Assembly: GCA_015060225.1 (NCBI GenBank)
Contig: SUYX01000020.1
Span: forward strand, 1 to 34,570
DNA from: Bacteroidales bacterium
GTDB taxonomy: Bacteria; Bacteroidota; Bacteroidia; Bacteroidales; UBA932
DNA length: 34,570 bases
Direction of reading: 5' to 3'
In this document: positions 17,053 through 24,853 of the stretch, piece after piece
Layout: each line of letters begins with the position of its first letter
Position numbering within the stretch: position 1 is the first letter of the stretch
Program-made: the position numbers and the translations under genes
The notes under the pieces: generated by a model
Seen by the model: only the letters and a program-made list of their open reading frames with translations
Database searches by the model: none
What the model was told of the DNA's origin: nothing

Positions 17053-17831
17053 CCTAGAGGCGGCTTTTGTCCACAGGAGGAGGTGTTTTTGTGGATGCGG
17101 CAAGGGAAATGTTGCCGCCTGTCCACGCAGGGGGTGCCTGGTGAGGACGCATGGTGCCCGGGGATGACTTTTGTCCACGGGAGGAGGTGTTTTTGTGGAT
17201 GCGGCAAGGGAAATGTTGCCGCCTGTCCACGCAGGGGGTGTCTGGTGTGGACGCATGGTGCTCGGAGACGGCTTTTGTCCACGGGAGGAGGTGTTTTTGT
17301 GGATGCGGCAAGGGAAATGTTGCCGCCTGTCCACGCAGGGGGTGCCTGGTGAGGACGCATGGTGCCCGGGGATGACTTTTGTCCACGGGAGGAGGTGTTT
17401 TTGTGGATGCGGCAAGGGAAATGTTGCCGCCTGTCCACGCAGGGGATACCTGGTGAGGACGCATGGTGCCCGGAGGCGGTTTTTGTCCGCGGGAGGAGGT
17501 ATTTTTGTGGATGCGGCAAGGGAAATGTTGCTGCCTGTCCACGCAGGGGGTGCCTGGTGAGGACGCATGGTGCCCGGAGGCGGCTTTTGTCCACGGGAGG
17601 AGGTGTTTTTGTGGATGCGGCAAGGGAAATGTTGCCGCCTGTCCACGCAGGGGGTGCCTGGTGTGGACGCATGGTGCTCGGAGGCGGCTTTTGTCCACGG
17701 GAGGAGGTGTTTTTGTGGATGCGGCAAGGGAAATGTTGCCGCCTGTCCACGCAGGGGGTACCCGGTGAGGACGCATGGTGCCCGGAGGCGGCTTTTGTCC
17801 ACGGGAGGAGGTGTTTTTGTGGATGCGGCAA
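17053..17831 (+). repeat. Tandem array 2 of the 104-bp element, upstream of the transposase
   Basis: Seven and a half nearly identical 104-bp units. The TTTTGTCCAC landmark starts at 17065, 17169, 17273, 17377, 17481, 17585, 17689 and 17793, all exactly 104 bp apart. In the unit at 17169 the half-sites start at 17173 (GTCCAC), 17195 (GTGGAT), 17225 (GTCCAC) and 17247 (GTGGAC), a 22/30/22/30 spacing. The first linker holds a perfect 7-bp hairpin GCGGCAA-GGGAAATG-TTGCCGC. In about half the units the fourth half-site reads GAGGAC. High identity between units points to recent amplification or conversion. Long open frames on both strands here are repeat artefacts. Confidence 0.97.
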
Positions 17832-18005
17832 TGACTGGAAAGTCCTGGATGGCCCTGGTGATGTTTCTGGTAAGATTTTTTGCTTTTTTTAAAAATAGCA
17901 ATTACAAAAAGAGAAAAATGTGTGTTTGTCGGGAGAATTATTTACCCAATTGATTGTATATCAGTGTACAATATTGTAGAATTGCAGAAATTTTTTTGTT
18001 GGATT

Positions 18006-18938
18006 ATGTCGGTGGAAGAAATTTTGAATTATGAGTTTGAGTCGCATGGGCCTTTTTGGCATTTGTGCACTCCGGGGGATTTGAGCGGATTGCTTTTTAG
18101 GGAGACAAAGGATTTTGTTTATGGAATGAATCTGGTGGCTCATGCGGTTGCTGTTCATAAAAAAGAGGTAGATATTTACACTTTTGTAATTATGAGCAAT
18201 CATTTCCATTTTGTTTTGAGGGGAAACCAGGAAGATTGCATTTCTTTTTTCAATTTTATTTTCCGGCGGTTGAAGCGGTATTTGAGTTTGCATGGGAGAA
18301 TATCAGATTTAGATGGATTTAATTACAAATTATTTAAAATTAGTGATTTGTACTATATGCGCAATGTTATTGCATATATAAATAGAAACCCTTATGTAGC
18401 CAATTCTTCCTATACCCCATACAATTATTCTTGGGGTACCTCTTCCTATCTATTTAACTCTTTGTCCGAGCGTATTATTTTTACACCATTGAGTAAATTT
18501 ACAGTAAGGCAATTGCGCAGTATTTTCTTTACCCGCAATGTGGATTTTCCCACTACTTTCAGGTTTATAGATGGGTATGTTGTGCCGTCCTCTTACTGCA
18601 AAATTTCCCAAACCGAACAGTACTTCAGAAGTCCAAGCCATTATTTCCATATTCTTTCCCGACAGGTTGAGAGTTATGCCCTAATTGCCAGAGAGATTGG
18701 CGATTGGGTTACATATACCGATGATGAGCTCTTTTCTGTTGCGGTTTCTTTGTCCATAAAGGATTATGATATTAAGAAAATTTCAGAACTGGATAAAGAT
18801 CAGAAAATTGCTGTGGCAACCAAGTTGCATTTCAATTATAATGCTACAAATAAGCAGCTTAAGAGGGTGTTGAGGCTTGATGAGGTGGTTTTGGATTCAC
18901 TTTTCCCGATGAGTAAAAGGTCTCCTGGGAAGAAATAG
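18006..18938 (+). CDS. REP-associated-type tyrosine (Y1/HUH) transposase
   Basis: The 310-residue product belongs to the IS200-like Y1 transposase superfamily, RAYT-like branch. The HUH motif is H66-F-H68 in MSNHFHFVLRG, and the likely nucleophile is Y124 in VIAYINRNPY, followed by the usual WGTSSY segment. The N-terminus WHLCTPGDLSGLLF also fits. A C-terminal ~100-residue helical part (residues ~215-310, ending KQLKRVLRLDEVVLDSLFP) looks like a helix-turn-helix DNA-binding region. I chose ATG 18006 over an in-frame ATG at 17880 because the 42 extra residues are unlike the family. The gene is flanked by 104-bp arrays on both sides in the same orientation and its TAG lies inside the first downstream repeat. 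A 12-bp palindrome TACAATATTGTA (17967-17978) just upstream could be an operator. Nicking of the repeats is inferred from known RAYT/REP pairs. Confidence 0.85.
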   Translation: MSVEEILNYEFESHGPFWHLCTPGDLSGLLFRETKDFVYGMNLVAHAVAVHKKEVDIYTFVIMSNHFHFVLRGNQEDCISFFNFIFRRLKRYLSLHGRISDLDGFNYKLFKISDLYYMRNVIAYINRNPYVANSSYTPYNYSWGTSSYLFNSLSERIIFTPLSKFTVRQLRSIFFTRNVDFPTTFRFIDGYVVPSSYCKISQTEQYFRSPSHYFHILSRQVESYALIAREIGDWVTYTDDELFSVAVSLSIKDYDIKKISELDKDQKIAVATKLHFNYNATNKQLKRVLRLDEVVLDSLFPMSKRSPGKK

Positions 18939-19145
18939 TTGCCGCCTGTCCACGCAGGGGGTGCCTGGTGTGGACGCATGGTGCCCGGAGATGGCTTTTG
19001 TCCACGGGAGTAGGTGTTTTTGTGGATGCGGCAAGGGAAATGTTGCCGCCTGTCCACGCAGGGGGTGCCTGGTGTGGACGCATTGTGCTCGGAGATGGCT
19101 TTTGTCCACAAATAAGGCCATTTCCGTGGATGGAAATGGCCTTGT
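18921..19145 (+). repeat. Tandem array 3 of the 104-bp element, downstream of the transposase
   Basis: Eight half-sites alternate in orientation at 18948, 18970, 19000, 19022, 19052, 19074, 19104 and 19126, an exact 22/30 spacing throughout. The first linker (AGAAATAG-TTGCCGCC) carries the transposase stop codon and is of the array-1 subtype; the second (GGGAAATG) is of the array-2 subtype. The last half-unit is a distinct cap with a strong hairpin. Confidence 0.95.
19114..19143. other. Cap hairpin ending array 3
   Basis: AAGGCCATTTCC (19114-19125) pairs perfectly with GGAAATGGCCTT (19132-19143), giving a 12-bp stem whose 6-nt loop is exactly the GTGGAT half-site. It is the N16 part of a diverged terminal half-unit. 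There is only a weak T-rich stretch on either side, so I do not call it a terminator. Confidence 0.85.
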
Positions 19146-19154
19146 GTGCGTTCT

Positions 19155-19312
19155 GCATTGCCAAGGGAGCCCGCATTGCCAAGGGAACCCGCATTGCCAA
19201 GGGAACCAGTGTGCTATGGGTATCCGCAGTGCTATGGGTATCCGCAGTGCCCAGGGAATCCGAAGAGCTCGGAGAACCTGCAGTGCCGTGGCGCCCGAAG
19301 TGCCCGGGGCGG
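19155..19312. repeat. 18-bp minisatellite between array 3 and the dcyD-like gene
   Basis: About nine imperfect copies of an 18-bp unit. The first three read GCATTGCCAAGGGANCCC, the next two GCTATGGGTATCCGCAGT, and later copies decay toward GCAGTGCCNNGGG. No credible gene covers it, although frames are open because 18 is a multiple of three. It follows the cap hairpin directly. Confidence 0.8.
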
Positions 19313-19334
19313 CGGTATTGTCGGGGAAGAGTGA

Positions 19335-20318
19335 TTACCACTCAAACTGCTCGCTTACAGGGAACAGACCGAACATGCCGCCAGTGTGGATGAACAGTAT
19401 GTTCTTTGCGCCAACCAGTGCGCCCCCCTCTTTTAGTTCGTTGTAAACGCCATACATTGCTTTGCCGGTATATACAGGGTCCAGAATTACTGCCTCTTTG
19501 CGGGCTACATGTTTTATGAACTCCAGTTCCTCAGGTCTGCTGATTGCGTAGCCCAAGCCTACATATTTGTCAATTACCTCTATTTTCTCGCGGCGAAGTT
19601 TTGCGCCTGAATGCTCAGGCAAGTATGCCAACGCTCCGTTTGAGATATTGTCTATGATGTTTGTAAAGTACTCAATGTCATCACATACCGCCATGCTTAC
19701 CACACGTTTGCCGTAGCCGTGAAGCTCGTTTGCAAGATGCAGACCTGCAGCTGTTCCACCGGAACCGGTAGCAACTACTACAGTGTCAAACTCAATGCCC
19801 AGCTCTTTCTCCTGAGCCACAATCTCGTTCATGCAGTTGTAGTATCCAAGGGTTCCAATATCGTTTGAAGCACCTTCAGGAATAACATAGGGTTTGTAGC
19901 CCTGCTTGCGGTACTCCTCGGCCATAGCCTCCATAATCTCGCCGCGGCTGTTGCTGTATTCAGGTCTGGTACAGAATTTTACATCTGCTCCCATAAGCTT
20001 GTCCAGGAAGTAGTTTCCTTTTACAGGCGGTTCCTCGGAAATTCGGAGCAAAACTGCAGATTTCATCCCCAATTTAGTTGCTACGGCAACGGTTGCCCTA
20101 CAGTGGTTAGACTGGATACCGCCACATGTAATCAAAAGGTTACAACCTTTTTCAAGTGCGTCTTTTGCAACATATTCCAATTTTCTTACTTTGTTTCCCG
20201 ATATCTCTGAACCGGTGTGGTCATCTCTTTTGATGTAAAGGTTTGTTCCCCACTCAGCCGAAAGCCTTTCCAATTTCTCAATTTTGGTAGGGAGGTTTGC
20301 AATTGTCAATTTTTCCAT
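19335..20318 (-). CDS. dcyD: D-cysteine desulfhydrase / ACC deaminase family PLP enzyme
   Basis: The 327-residue product is a fold type II PLP enzyme. The motif GNKVRKLEY puts the Schiff-base lysine at K43; CGGIQSNHCRATVAVA is the family's substrate-side loop; ATGSGGTAAG binds the PLP phosphate; and HTGGMFGLFP near the C-terminus is typical of the D-cysteine desulfhydrase/ACC deaminase family. DcyD converts D-cysteine to pyruvate, sulfide and ammonia; ACC deaminase activity cannot be excluded from sequence alone. It is probably cytoplasmic, with no signal. It is divergent from the amidase-like gene at 20406, with about 90 bp between. The stop at 19335 is followed by the 18-bp minisatellite and array 3. 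Confidence 0.82.
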   Translation of the reverse strand: MEKLTIANLPTKIEKLERLSAEWGTNLYIKRDDHTGSEISGNKVRKLEYVAKDALEKGCNLLITCGGIQSNHCRATVAVATKLGMKSAVLLRISEEPPVKGNYFLDKLMGADVKFCTRPEYSNSRGEIMEAMAEEYRKQGYKPYVIPEGASNDIGTLGYYNCMNEIVAQEKELGIEFDTVVVATGSGGTAAGLHLANELHGYGKRVVSMAVCDDIEYFTNIIDNISNGALAYLPEHSGAKLRREKIEVIDKYVGLGYAISRPEELEFIKHVARKEAVILDPVYTGKAMYGVYNELKEGGALVGAKNILFIHTGGMFGLFPVSEQFEW

Positions 20319-20338
20319 AGTTATTGTTTGTTAAGTGT

Positions 20339-20369
20339 TTCGTTCGGGGCCTTTTTATTATTATATTTG
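20339..20369 (+). promoter_or_regulatory. Probable promoter of the golvesin/amidase gene
   Basis: TATATTTG (20362-20369) fits the -7 consensus and TTCG lies exactly 19 bp upstream at 20339-20342, one base off the TTTG -33 box. The start codon is 37 bp further on. Confidence 0.6.
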
Positions 20370-20405
20370 CGTTTTGTAAACTTTGCAAAGTTAATAGTAA
20401 AAAAT

Positions 20406-23400
20406 ATGTTTGTCAAAAAATTATTCTCAGCCGCGGCTGCCTTGATGTTTGTTGCCACTGCAGCATTCTCGCAGACCGTAGTAAAGGACCGCGAGGCCTT
20501 TGCTAAACTCTCGGATTCGCTTGACGCTTATCTTGAGCCAGTTGCATCAATAGTTGTAAACGTAAAGGTTGATTCTGCCGTAATCAGCGGCAAGAAACTT
20601 GATCTTCACCTTTCCAACCGCACCAGTGATTATTTCTTCAGAGACAACACTGTAAAGGACATCTACAGCATTGCCAAGGAACTTCTTCCCGACGAATACA
20701 AGGGAATGGACCTTACCATCCACGCAAACGGATACACCTTGCATGAGCTTGCATCAAAATTCTACTCAGATGCATACAAGATGCCTGCAAAACCAAAGAA
20801 AGTGAAGAAATCAAAGAACCCTGCACCTGTTCTTGTGCAGAACACTTCACTTCCATATGAGGTAACATATGGCCTTAACGGACGCCATCTTGCATTGTGG
20901 CAGAGCCATGGATGGTACTATGAGCAGTCTTTGGAGAGATGGGAGTGGCAGAGGGCACGTATCCTCCAGACAGTAGAGGATCTTTATACACAGAGTTATG
21001 TGGTACCTTTTCTTGTCCCTATGCTTGAGAATGCCGGTGCAAATGTGCTTCTTCCAAGGGAGAGGGATATCAATACTTTTGAGTTTGTTGTAGATAATGA
21101 CAAGTTGATGGGTGGCTATGAAGAGTTGTCGGGAAGCAAACAGTGGGGTAGAGGTGATTCAGGTTTTGCCAACACCAAGAAGTTCTATGTGCATGGTGAG
21201 AATCCTTTTACCATGGGTACATACAGAGTTGTTGAAGGTGTTGTGGCAAAAGGAAAGAAACAACCTGTGGAGAGTGTTGCAAAATGGATTCCATCCAAAT
21301 TTTTTATGGATAAAGAGTGCGCTGTGTATGTTTCATACAAGACTTTGCCAAACAGTACCGAGGCTGCACTTTATACAGTAAAGCATAAAGGTGGCGAGAC
21401 CCAGTTCAAGGTTAACCAGAAAATGGGTGGAAGTACATGGATTTACCTTGGAACTTTCAAATTCTCCAACAACAGTAATGTAGAGGGTGTTTATCTTACA
21501 AACTTGAGCACCAAAGAGGGTGTGGTTGTTACAGCAGACGCAGTGAAATTTGGTGGTGGAATGGGTAACATTGCAAGAAAACCTTCTCAGGAGAGACCGT
21601 ATAATGTAAAAGCTGTTACCAGCGGTTACCCACGTTTTACTGAGGGTGCGCGCTACTGGTTGCAGTGGGCCGGTTTTGTAGATTCAATCTACTCATACAC
21701 AAACCTTAAGAACGATTATACAGATGACTATATGAGCCGTGGCCGTTGGGTGAATGCCCTTATTGGCGGCAGTAAGGTTAAACCTGATGCACCAGGCTAC
21801 AACATTCCAGTTGACATGTCATTTGCATTCCATACAGATGCAGGTACTTTCCCTAATGATTCTATCGTTGGTACACTTGCCATCTATACCCGTTATTCAA
21901 ACGGCTCAGACAAGTTCCCTAACGGAAAGAGCCGTATGGGTTCGCGTGAGTTGACAGACATCGTACAGACAGAGATTGTGAAGGATGTAAGGGCAACCTT
22001 TGAGCCAAAATGGAGCCGCAGAGGCCTATGGGACCGTTCTTATGCAGAGTCACGTACTCCCGAAGTTCCTGCAATGCTTCTTGAGCACCTTTCTCACCAG
22101 AACTTTGCAGATATGACCTACGGCCTTGATCCTGCTTACCGTTTTGTAGTGAGCCGTGCAATATATAAAGGTATCCTCAAATACCTTAGCATGGACAGCG
22201 GCCTTCCTTACACTGTACAGCCTCTTCCTGTAAAGAATTTTGCGGCAGAACTTGAGGGTAATGATGCTGTAAAATTGCAGTGGAGCCCTGTTTATGACTC
22301 TTTGGAGCCTACCGCAGATCCTACTGCTTATGTTGTTTACACCATGAAGAACGGTACTGCATATGACAATGGAGTTGTGGTAAAGGATACTTCTGTTGTG
22401 ATTCCAATATCTCCAGACTGTATCTACAGTTTTAAGGTGGCAGCCTTGAACGATGGTGGTGCATCATTCCCTTCAGAGGAACTCTCTGTTGGAGTCTCTT
22501 CTGCCGCAGTTACAGAAGGGAAGAAACCTGTTATGATAGTGAACGGTTTTGAGAGAGTTGCAGGCCCTGCAGTATTTGAGAAGAACGATTCAACTTTTGC
22601 AGGTTTCAATAATATTAAGGACAGAGGAGTTCCATACAAGGCAGACTGGTCTTATATTGGTGATATGCACGAGTTCCGCCGTGAGGTTCCATGGATGGAT
22701 GACGATGCTCCGGGATTTGGTGCTTCTTATTCAGATTTTGAGGATAAAGTAATTGCCGGTAATACATTCAATTATCCATATTACCATGGTAAAGCAATTA
22801 TGGAGAACGGTTACAGTTTTGTTTCTTCTTCAGTTGGAGCCGTCAAAGCCGGTAAGGTTGATATGAACAACTATAAGATTGTTGATATGATTATGGGTAA
22901 ACAGGGCAAGACTGTTGTTGGACGTGGCGTTTACGGTCATAAGTTTGAGGTGTTCCCTGAGCAGTTGCAGAAAGAGATAAGGGAGTTCTGTGAGGCTGGC
23001 GGAAATCTTCTTGTTTCAGGGGCCAACATAGCCACTGATTTGTTCGATGCTCCAGGTGTAACCGAAGAGGGTATGAATTTTGCCAAAGATGTCCTTAAAT
23101 ACAAATGGATGACTGAATATGCTTCCAAATCAGGATATGTCAAACCTGCGGCAAATCCATACATAAATGCAAGAGGTACTTCTTTCTTTCATCATTTGAA
23201 CGACAATTTTTACAGTGTTGAGTCACCTGATGCACTTGTTCCTGCTTGCAAAGAGGCATTTACAATCTTCAGATATGGAGATAACAACATTTCTGCAGGT
23301 ATTGCTTATAAAGGCGACTATAAGACAGTTTGCCTTGGTTTTCCAATTGAAACAGTGATATCTTCTCGTCAAAAGGATTTGTTTGGAAGTATTCTCAAAT

Positions 23401-23417
23401 TCTTTGAGCAGGAGTAA
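20406..23417 (+). CDS. Secreted amidase-like protein with golvesin-like and fibronectin III domains
   Basis: The 1003-residue product begins MFVKKLFSAAAALMFVATAAFSQ, a Sec signal; I chose ATG 20406 over an in-frame upstream ATG at 20217 because of this signal and the promoter. Residues ~150-230 and ~460-610 look like the two halves of an N-acetylmuramoyl-L-alanine amidase (amidase_3-like) domain: NGRHLALWQSHGWYY, then LLPRERD, AFHTDAG and MLLEHLSHQN, with His/Glu residues suited to bind zinc. Inserted between them is a golvesin C-terminal-like domain (about 280-400: GGSTWIYLGTFKF, then VVTADAVKFGGGMG). A fibronectin III-like domain follows (about 620-700), then a ~270-residue C-terminal part with a GNLLVSGANIATDLF segment. 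Related Bacteroidales proteins are labelled xanthan lyase or golvesin-domain protein. The likely role is peptidoglycan or glycan processing in the periplasm or at the surface. Confidence 0.7.
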   Translation: MFVKKLFSAAAALMFVATAAFSQTVVKDREAFAKLSDSLDAYLEPVASIVVNVKVDSAVISGKKLDLHLSNRTSDYFFRDNTVKDIYSIAKELLPDEYKGMDLTIHANGYTLHELASKFYSDAYKMPAKPKKVKKSKNPAPVLVQNTSLPYEVTYGLNGRHLALWQSHGWYYEQSLERWEWQRARILQTVEDLYTQSYVVPFLVPMLENAGANVLLPRERDINTFEFVVDNDKLMGGYEELSGSKQWGRGDSGFANTKKFYVHGENPFTMGTYRVVEGVVAKGKKQPVESVAKWIPSKFFMDKECAVYVSYKTLPNSTEAALYTVKHKGGETQFKVNQKMGGSTWIYLGTFKFSNNSNVEGVYLTNLSTKEGVVVTADAVKFGGGMGNIARKPSQERPYNVKAVTSGYPRFTEGARYWLQWAGFVDSIYSYTNLKNDYTDDYMSRGRWVNALIGGSKVKPDAPGYNIPVDMSFAFHTDAGTFPNDSIVGTLAIYTRYSNGSDKFPNGKSRMGSRELTDIVQTEIVKDVRATFEPKWSRRGLWDRSYAESRTPEVPAMLLEHLSHQNFADMTYGLDPAYRFVVSRAIYKGILKYLSMDSGLPYTVQPLPVKNFAAELEGNDAVKLQWSPVYDSLEPTADPTAYVVYTMKNGTAYDNGVVVKDTSVVIPISPDCIYSFKVAALNDGGASFPSEELSVGVSSAAVTEGKKPVMIVNGFERVAGPAVFEKNDSTFAGFNNIKDRGVPYKADWSYIGDMHEFRREVPWMDDDAPGFGASYSDFEDKVIAGNTFNYPYYHGKAIMENGYSFVSSSVGAVKAGKVDMNNYKIVDMIMGKQGKTVVGRGVYGHKFEVFPEQLQKEIREFCEAGGNLLVSGANIATDLFDAPGVTEEGMNFAKDVLKYKWMTEYASKSGYVKPAANPYINARGTSFFHHLNDNFYSVESPDALVPACKEAFTIFRYGDNNISAGIAYKGDYKTVCLGFPIETVISSRQKDLFGSILKFFEQE

Positions 23418-23418
23418 T

Positions 23419-23465
23419 TTTAATTTTCCCGACAGGTTCCCCAATCTGTCGGGATTAAAATTTTT
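23419..23465 (+). terminator. Hairpin between the amidase-like gene and cyuA
   Basis: CCCGACAG (23428-23435) pairs with CTGTCGGG (23446-23453), and flanking TTTTAAT/ATTAAAA extends the stem, followed by TTTTTG. It could end the amidase transcript or lower the flow into the next gene, which starts only 20 bp later. Confidence 0.6.
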
Positions 23466-23473
23466 GAATCATT

Positions 23474-24838
23474 ATGGATTTACAGAGAGAACTTGAAATA
23501 ATTGAACTTATAAAGAAAGAGGTTAAACCTGCGTTGGGTTGTACTGAGCCTATTGCTGTTTCCCTTGCTGTAGCCCGTTCCTGCGAGGCTTTGAGGGAGA
23601 TTGGAGCAGAGGTGGGTTCTGTTTTGGTAGAGGTTAGTGCCAATATCCTGAAGAACGGTATGGGAGTTGGTATCCCCGGTACCGGAATGGTGGGTTTGCA
23701 TATTGCCTCTGCACTGGCTGTAACCTGCGGCCGTAGCGAGTATGGCCTTGAGGTTTTGAAGGAGTTGTCAGATGAGGCCATTGCCTCCGCCAAGGAGATG
23801 GTTGATGCCGGCAGGGTTAAGGTTGTGCTGGCAGAGACCCCTTTGAAACTGTACATTAAGGCGTGGGCTTATTCGGGTTGTGCGGATGCTGCTATGTCAG
23901 ATCCTGCCCATTTTGCTGCTACTGAGATTGCCAATAATCACGATTCAATAATTTCTGTTGTCCGTGATGGTATCTCTCTGTTGGATCATTCACACATAAA
24001 TCCTCTGAATTGTGCAGGTTCTGCCTGTACTGCAGTAGGAGGGGAGGTTGCTCCTGTGGAGAAAACCACACTGGATTATAAGTTGTCGGTGAAGGAGATA
24101 TTCCAGTTTGCACAGGAGGCTTCATTTGAGAATATTGGGTTTATTCTGGATTCTGTAAAACTGAACAAAGCTTTGGCGGAGGCAGGTTTGCGTGAGGATT
24201 ATGGCCTTAAGGTGGGTAAGACAATCCTTGCCCGCGAGCATTCTGCAGTTTTTGGAGATTCAGTTATGACATACGCAATGGCAGCTACTGCTGCTGCATC
24301 TGATGCCAGAATGGCCGGATGTACCCTTCCTGCTATGAGCAACTCCGGTAGCGGAAACCAGGGAATTACCGTTACCATGCCTGTAATTGCCGTTGCAGAA
24401 AAGATGGGCGTTTCTGAGGAAAAACTGGCAAGGGCTCTTGTTATGAGCCACCTTGTAGCAATCCATATCAAAGGCTATCTGGGCAAATTGTCTGCATTGT
24501 GCGGATGCGTAATTGCCTCTACCGGTTCTTCTTGTGGTATTGTTTACCTGAAAGGGGGCAACTACGAGCAGGTGTGTTCAGCAATCAAGAATATGATTGG
24601 AAACATTACAGGGATGGTGTGTGACGGTGCAAAAGTGGGGTGTGCCCTTAAAGTTGCATCGGGAGTATCATCCTCAATCCAGGCCGCGGTATTGGCGCTG
24701 GACAACATCTGCATCTCCTCAAACGACGGTATCATTGAAGATTGCATTGAAAAGACAATCTGCAACCTCGGCCGCATTGGTGCAGAGGGAATGCAGACCA
24801 CAGACAAAATGATTCTGGATATTATGGTTTGCAAATAG
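23474..24838 (+). CDS. cyuA: L-cysteine desulfidase / UPF0597 (serine dehydratase alpha-like) protein
   Basis: The 454-residue product matches the CyuA/YhaM (UPF0597) family, in which a 4Fe-4S cluster serves to split L-cysteine into pyruvate, ammonia and sulfide. Family landmarks are KPALGCTEPIAVSLA (Cys 23), GIPGTGMVGLH, NCAGSACTAVGGE (Cys 180 and 185), MSNSGSGNQGI and LSALCGCVIASTGSSCGI; the conserved cysteines are plausible cluster ligands. Length is close to E. coli YhaM (436). There is no signal peptide, so it acts in the cytosol. It lies 56 bp after the amidase-like gene with a hairpin between. With the D-cysteine enzyme at 19335 it may cover both isomers of cysteine. A serine dehydratase activity is the main alternative. 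Confidence 0.8.
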   Translation: MDLQRELEIIELIKKEVKPALGCTEPIAVSLAVARSCEALREIGAEVGSVLVEVSANILKNGMGVGIPGTGMVGLHIASALAVTCGRSEYGLEVLKELSDEAIASAKEMVDAGRVKVVLAETPLKLYIKAWAYSGCADAAMSDPAHFAATEIANNHDSIISVVRDGISLLDHSHINPLNCAGSACTAVGGEVAPVEKTTLDYKLSVKEIFQFAQEASFENIGFILDSVKLNKALAEAGLREDYGLKVGKTILAREHSAVFGDSVMTYAMAATAAASDARMAGCTLPAMSNSGSGNQGITVTMPVIAVAEKMGVSEEKLARALVMSHLVAIHIKGYLGKLSALCGCVIASTGSSCGIVYLKGGNYEQVCSAIKNMIGNITGMVCDGAKVGCALKVASGVSSSIQAAVLALDNICISSNDGIIEDCIEKTICNLGRIGAEGMQTTDKMILDIMVCK

Positions 24839-24853
24839 CGGCAAACATTTCTA

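Noticed and set aside
17053-17831. CRISPR array
   Set aside because: The whole 104-bp unit is repeated, with no unique spacers, and no cas genes are present.
16963-17953. Long open frames (up to 312 residues) through array 2
   Set aside because: The 104-bp unit is not a multiple of three, but it lacks stops in many frames; the products are repeats of TKTPPPVDKS or VDAAREML type without biological features.
17880-18005. N-terminal extension of the transposase from ATG 17880
   Set aside because: The extra 42 residues are unlike the family and ATG 18006 gives the usual start before WHLCTPG.
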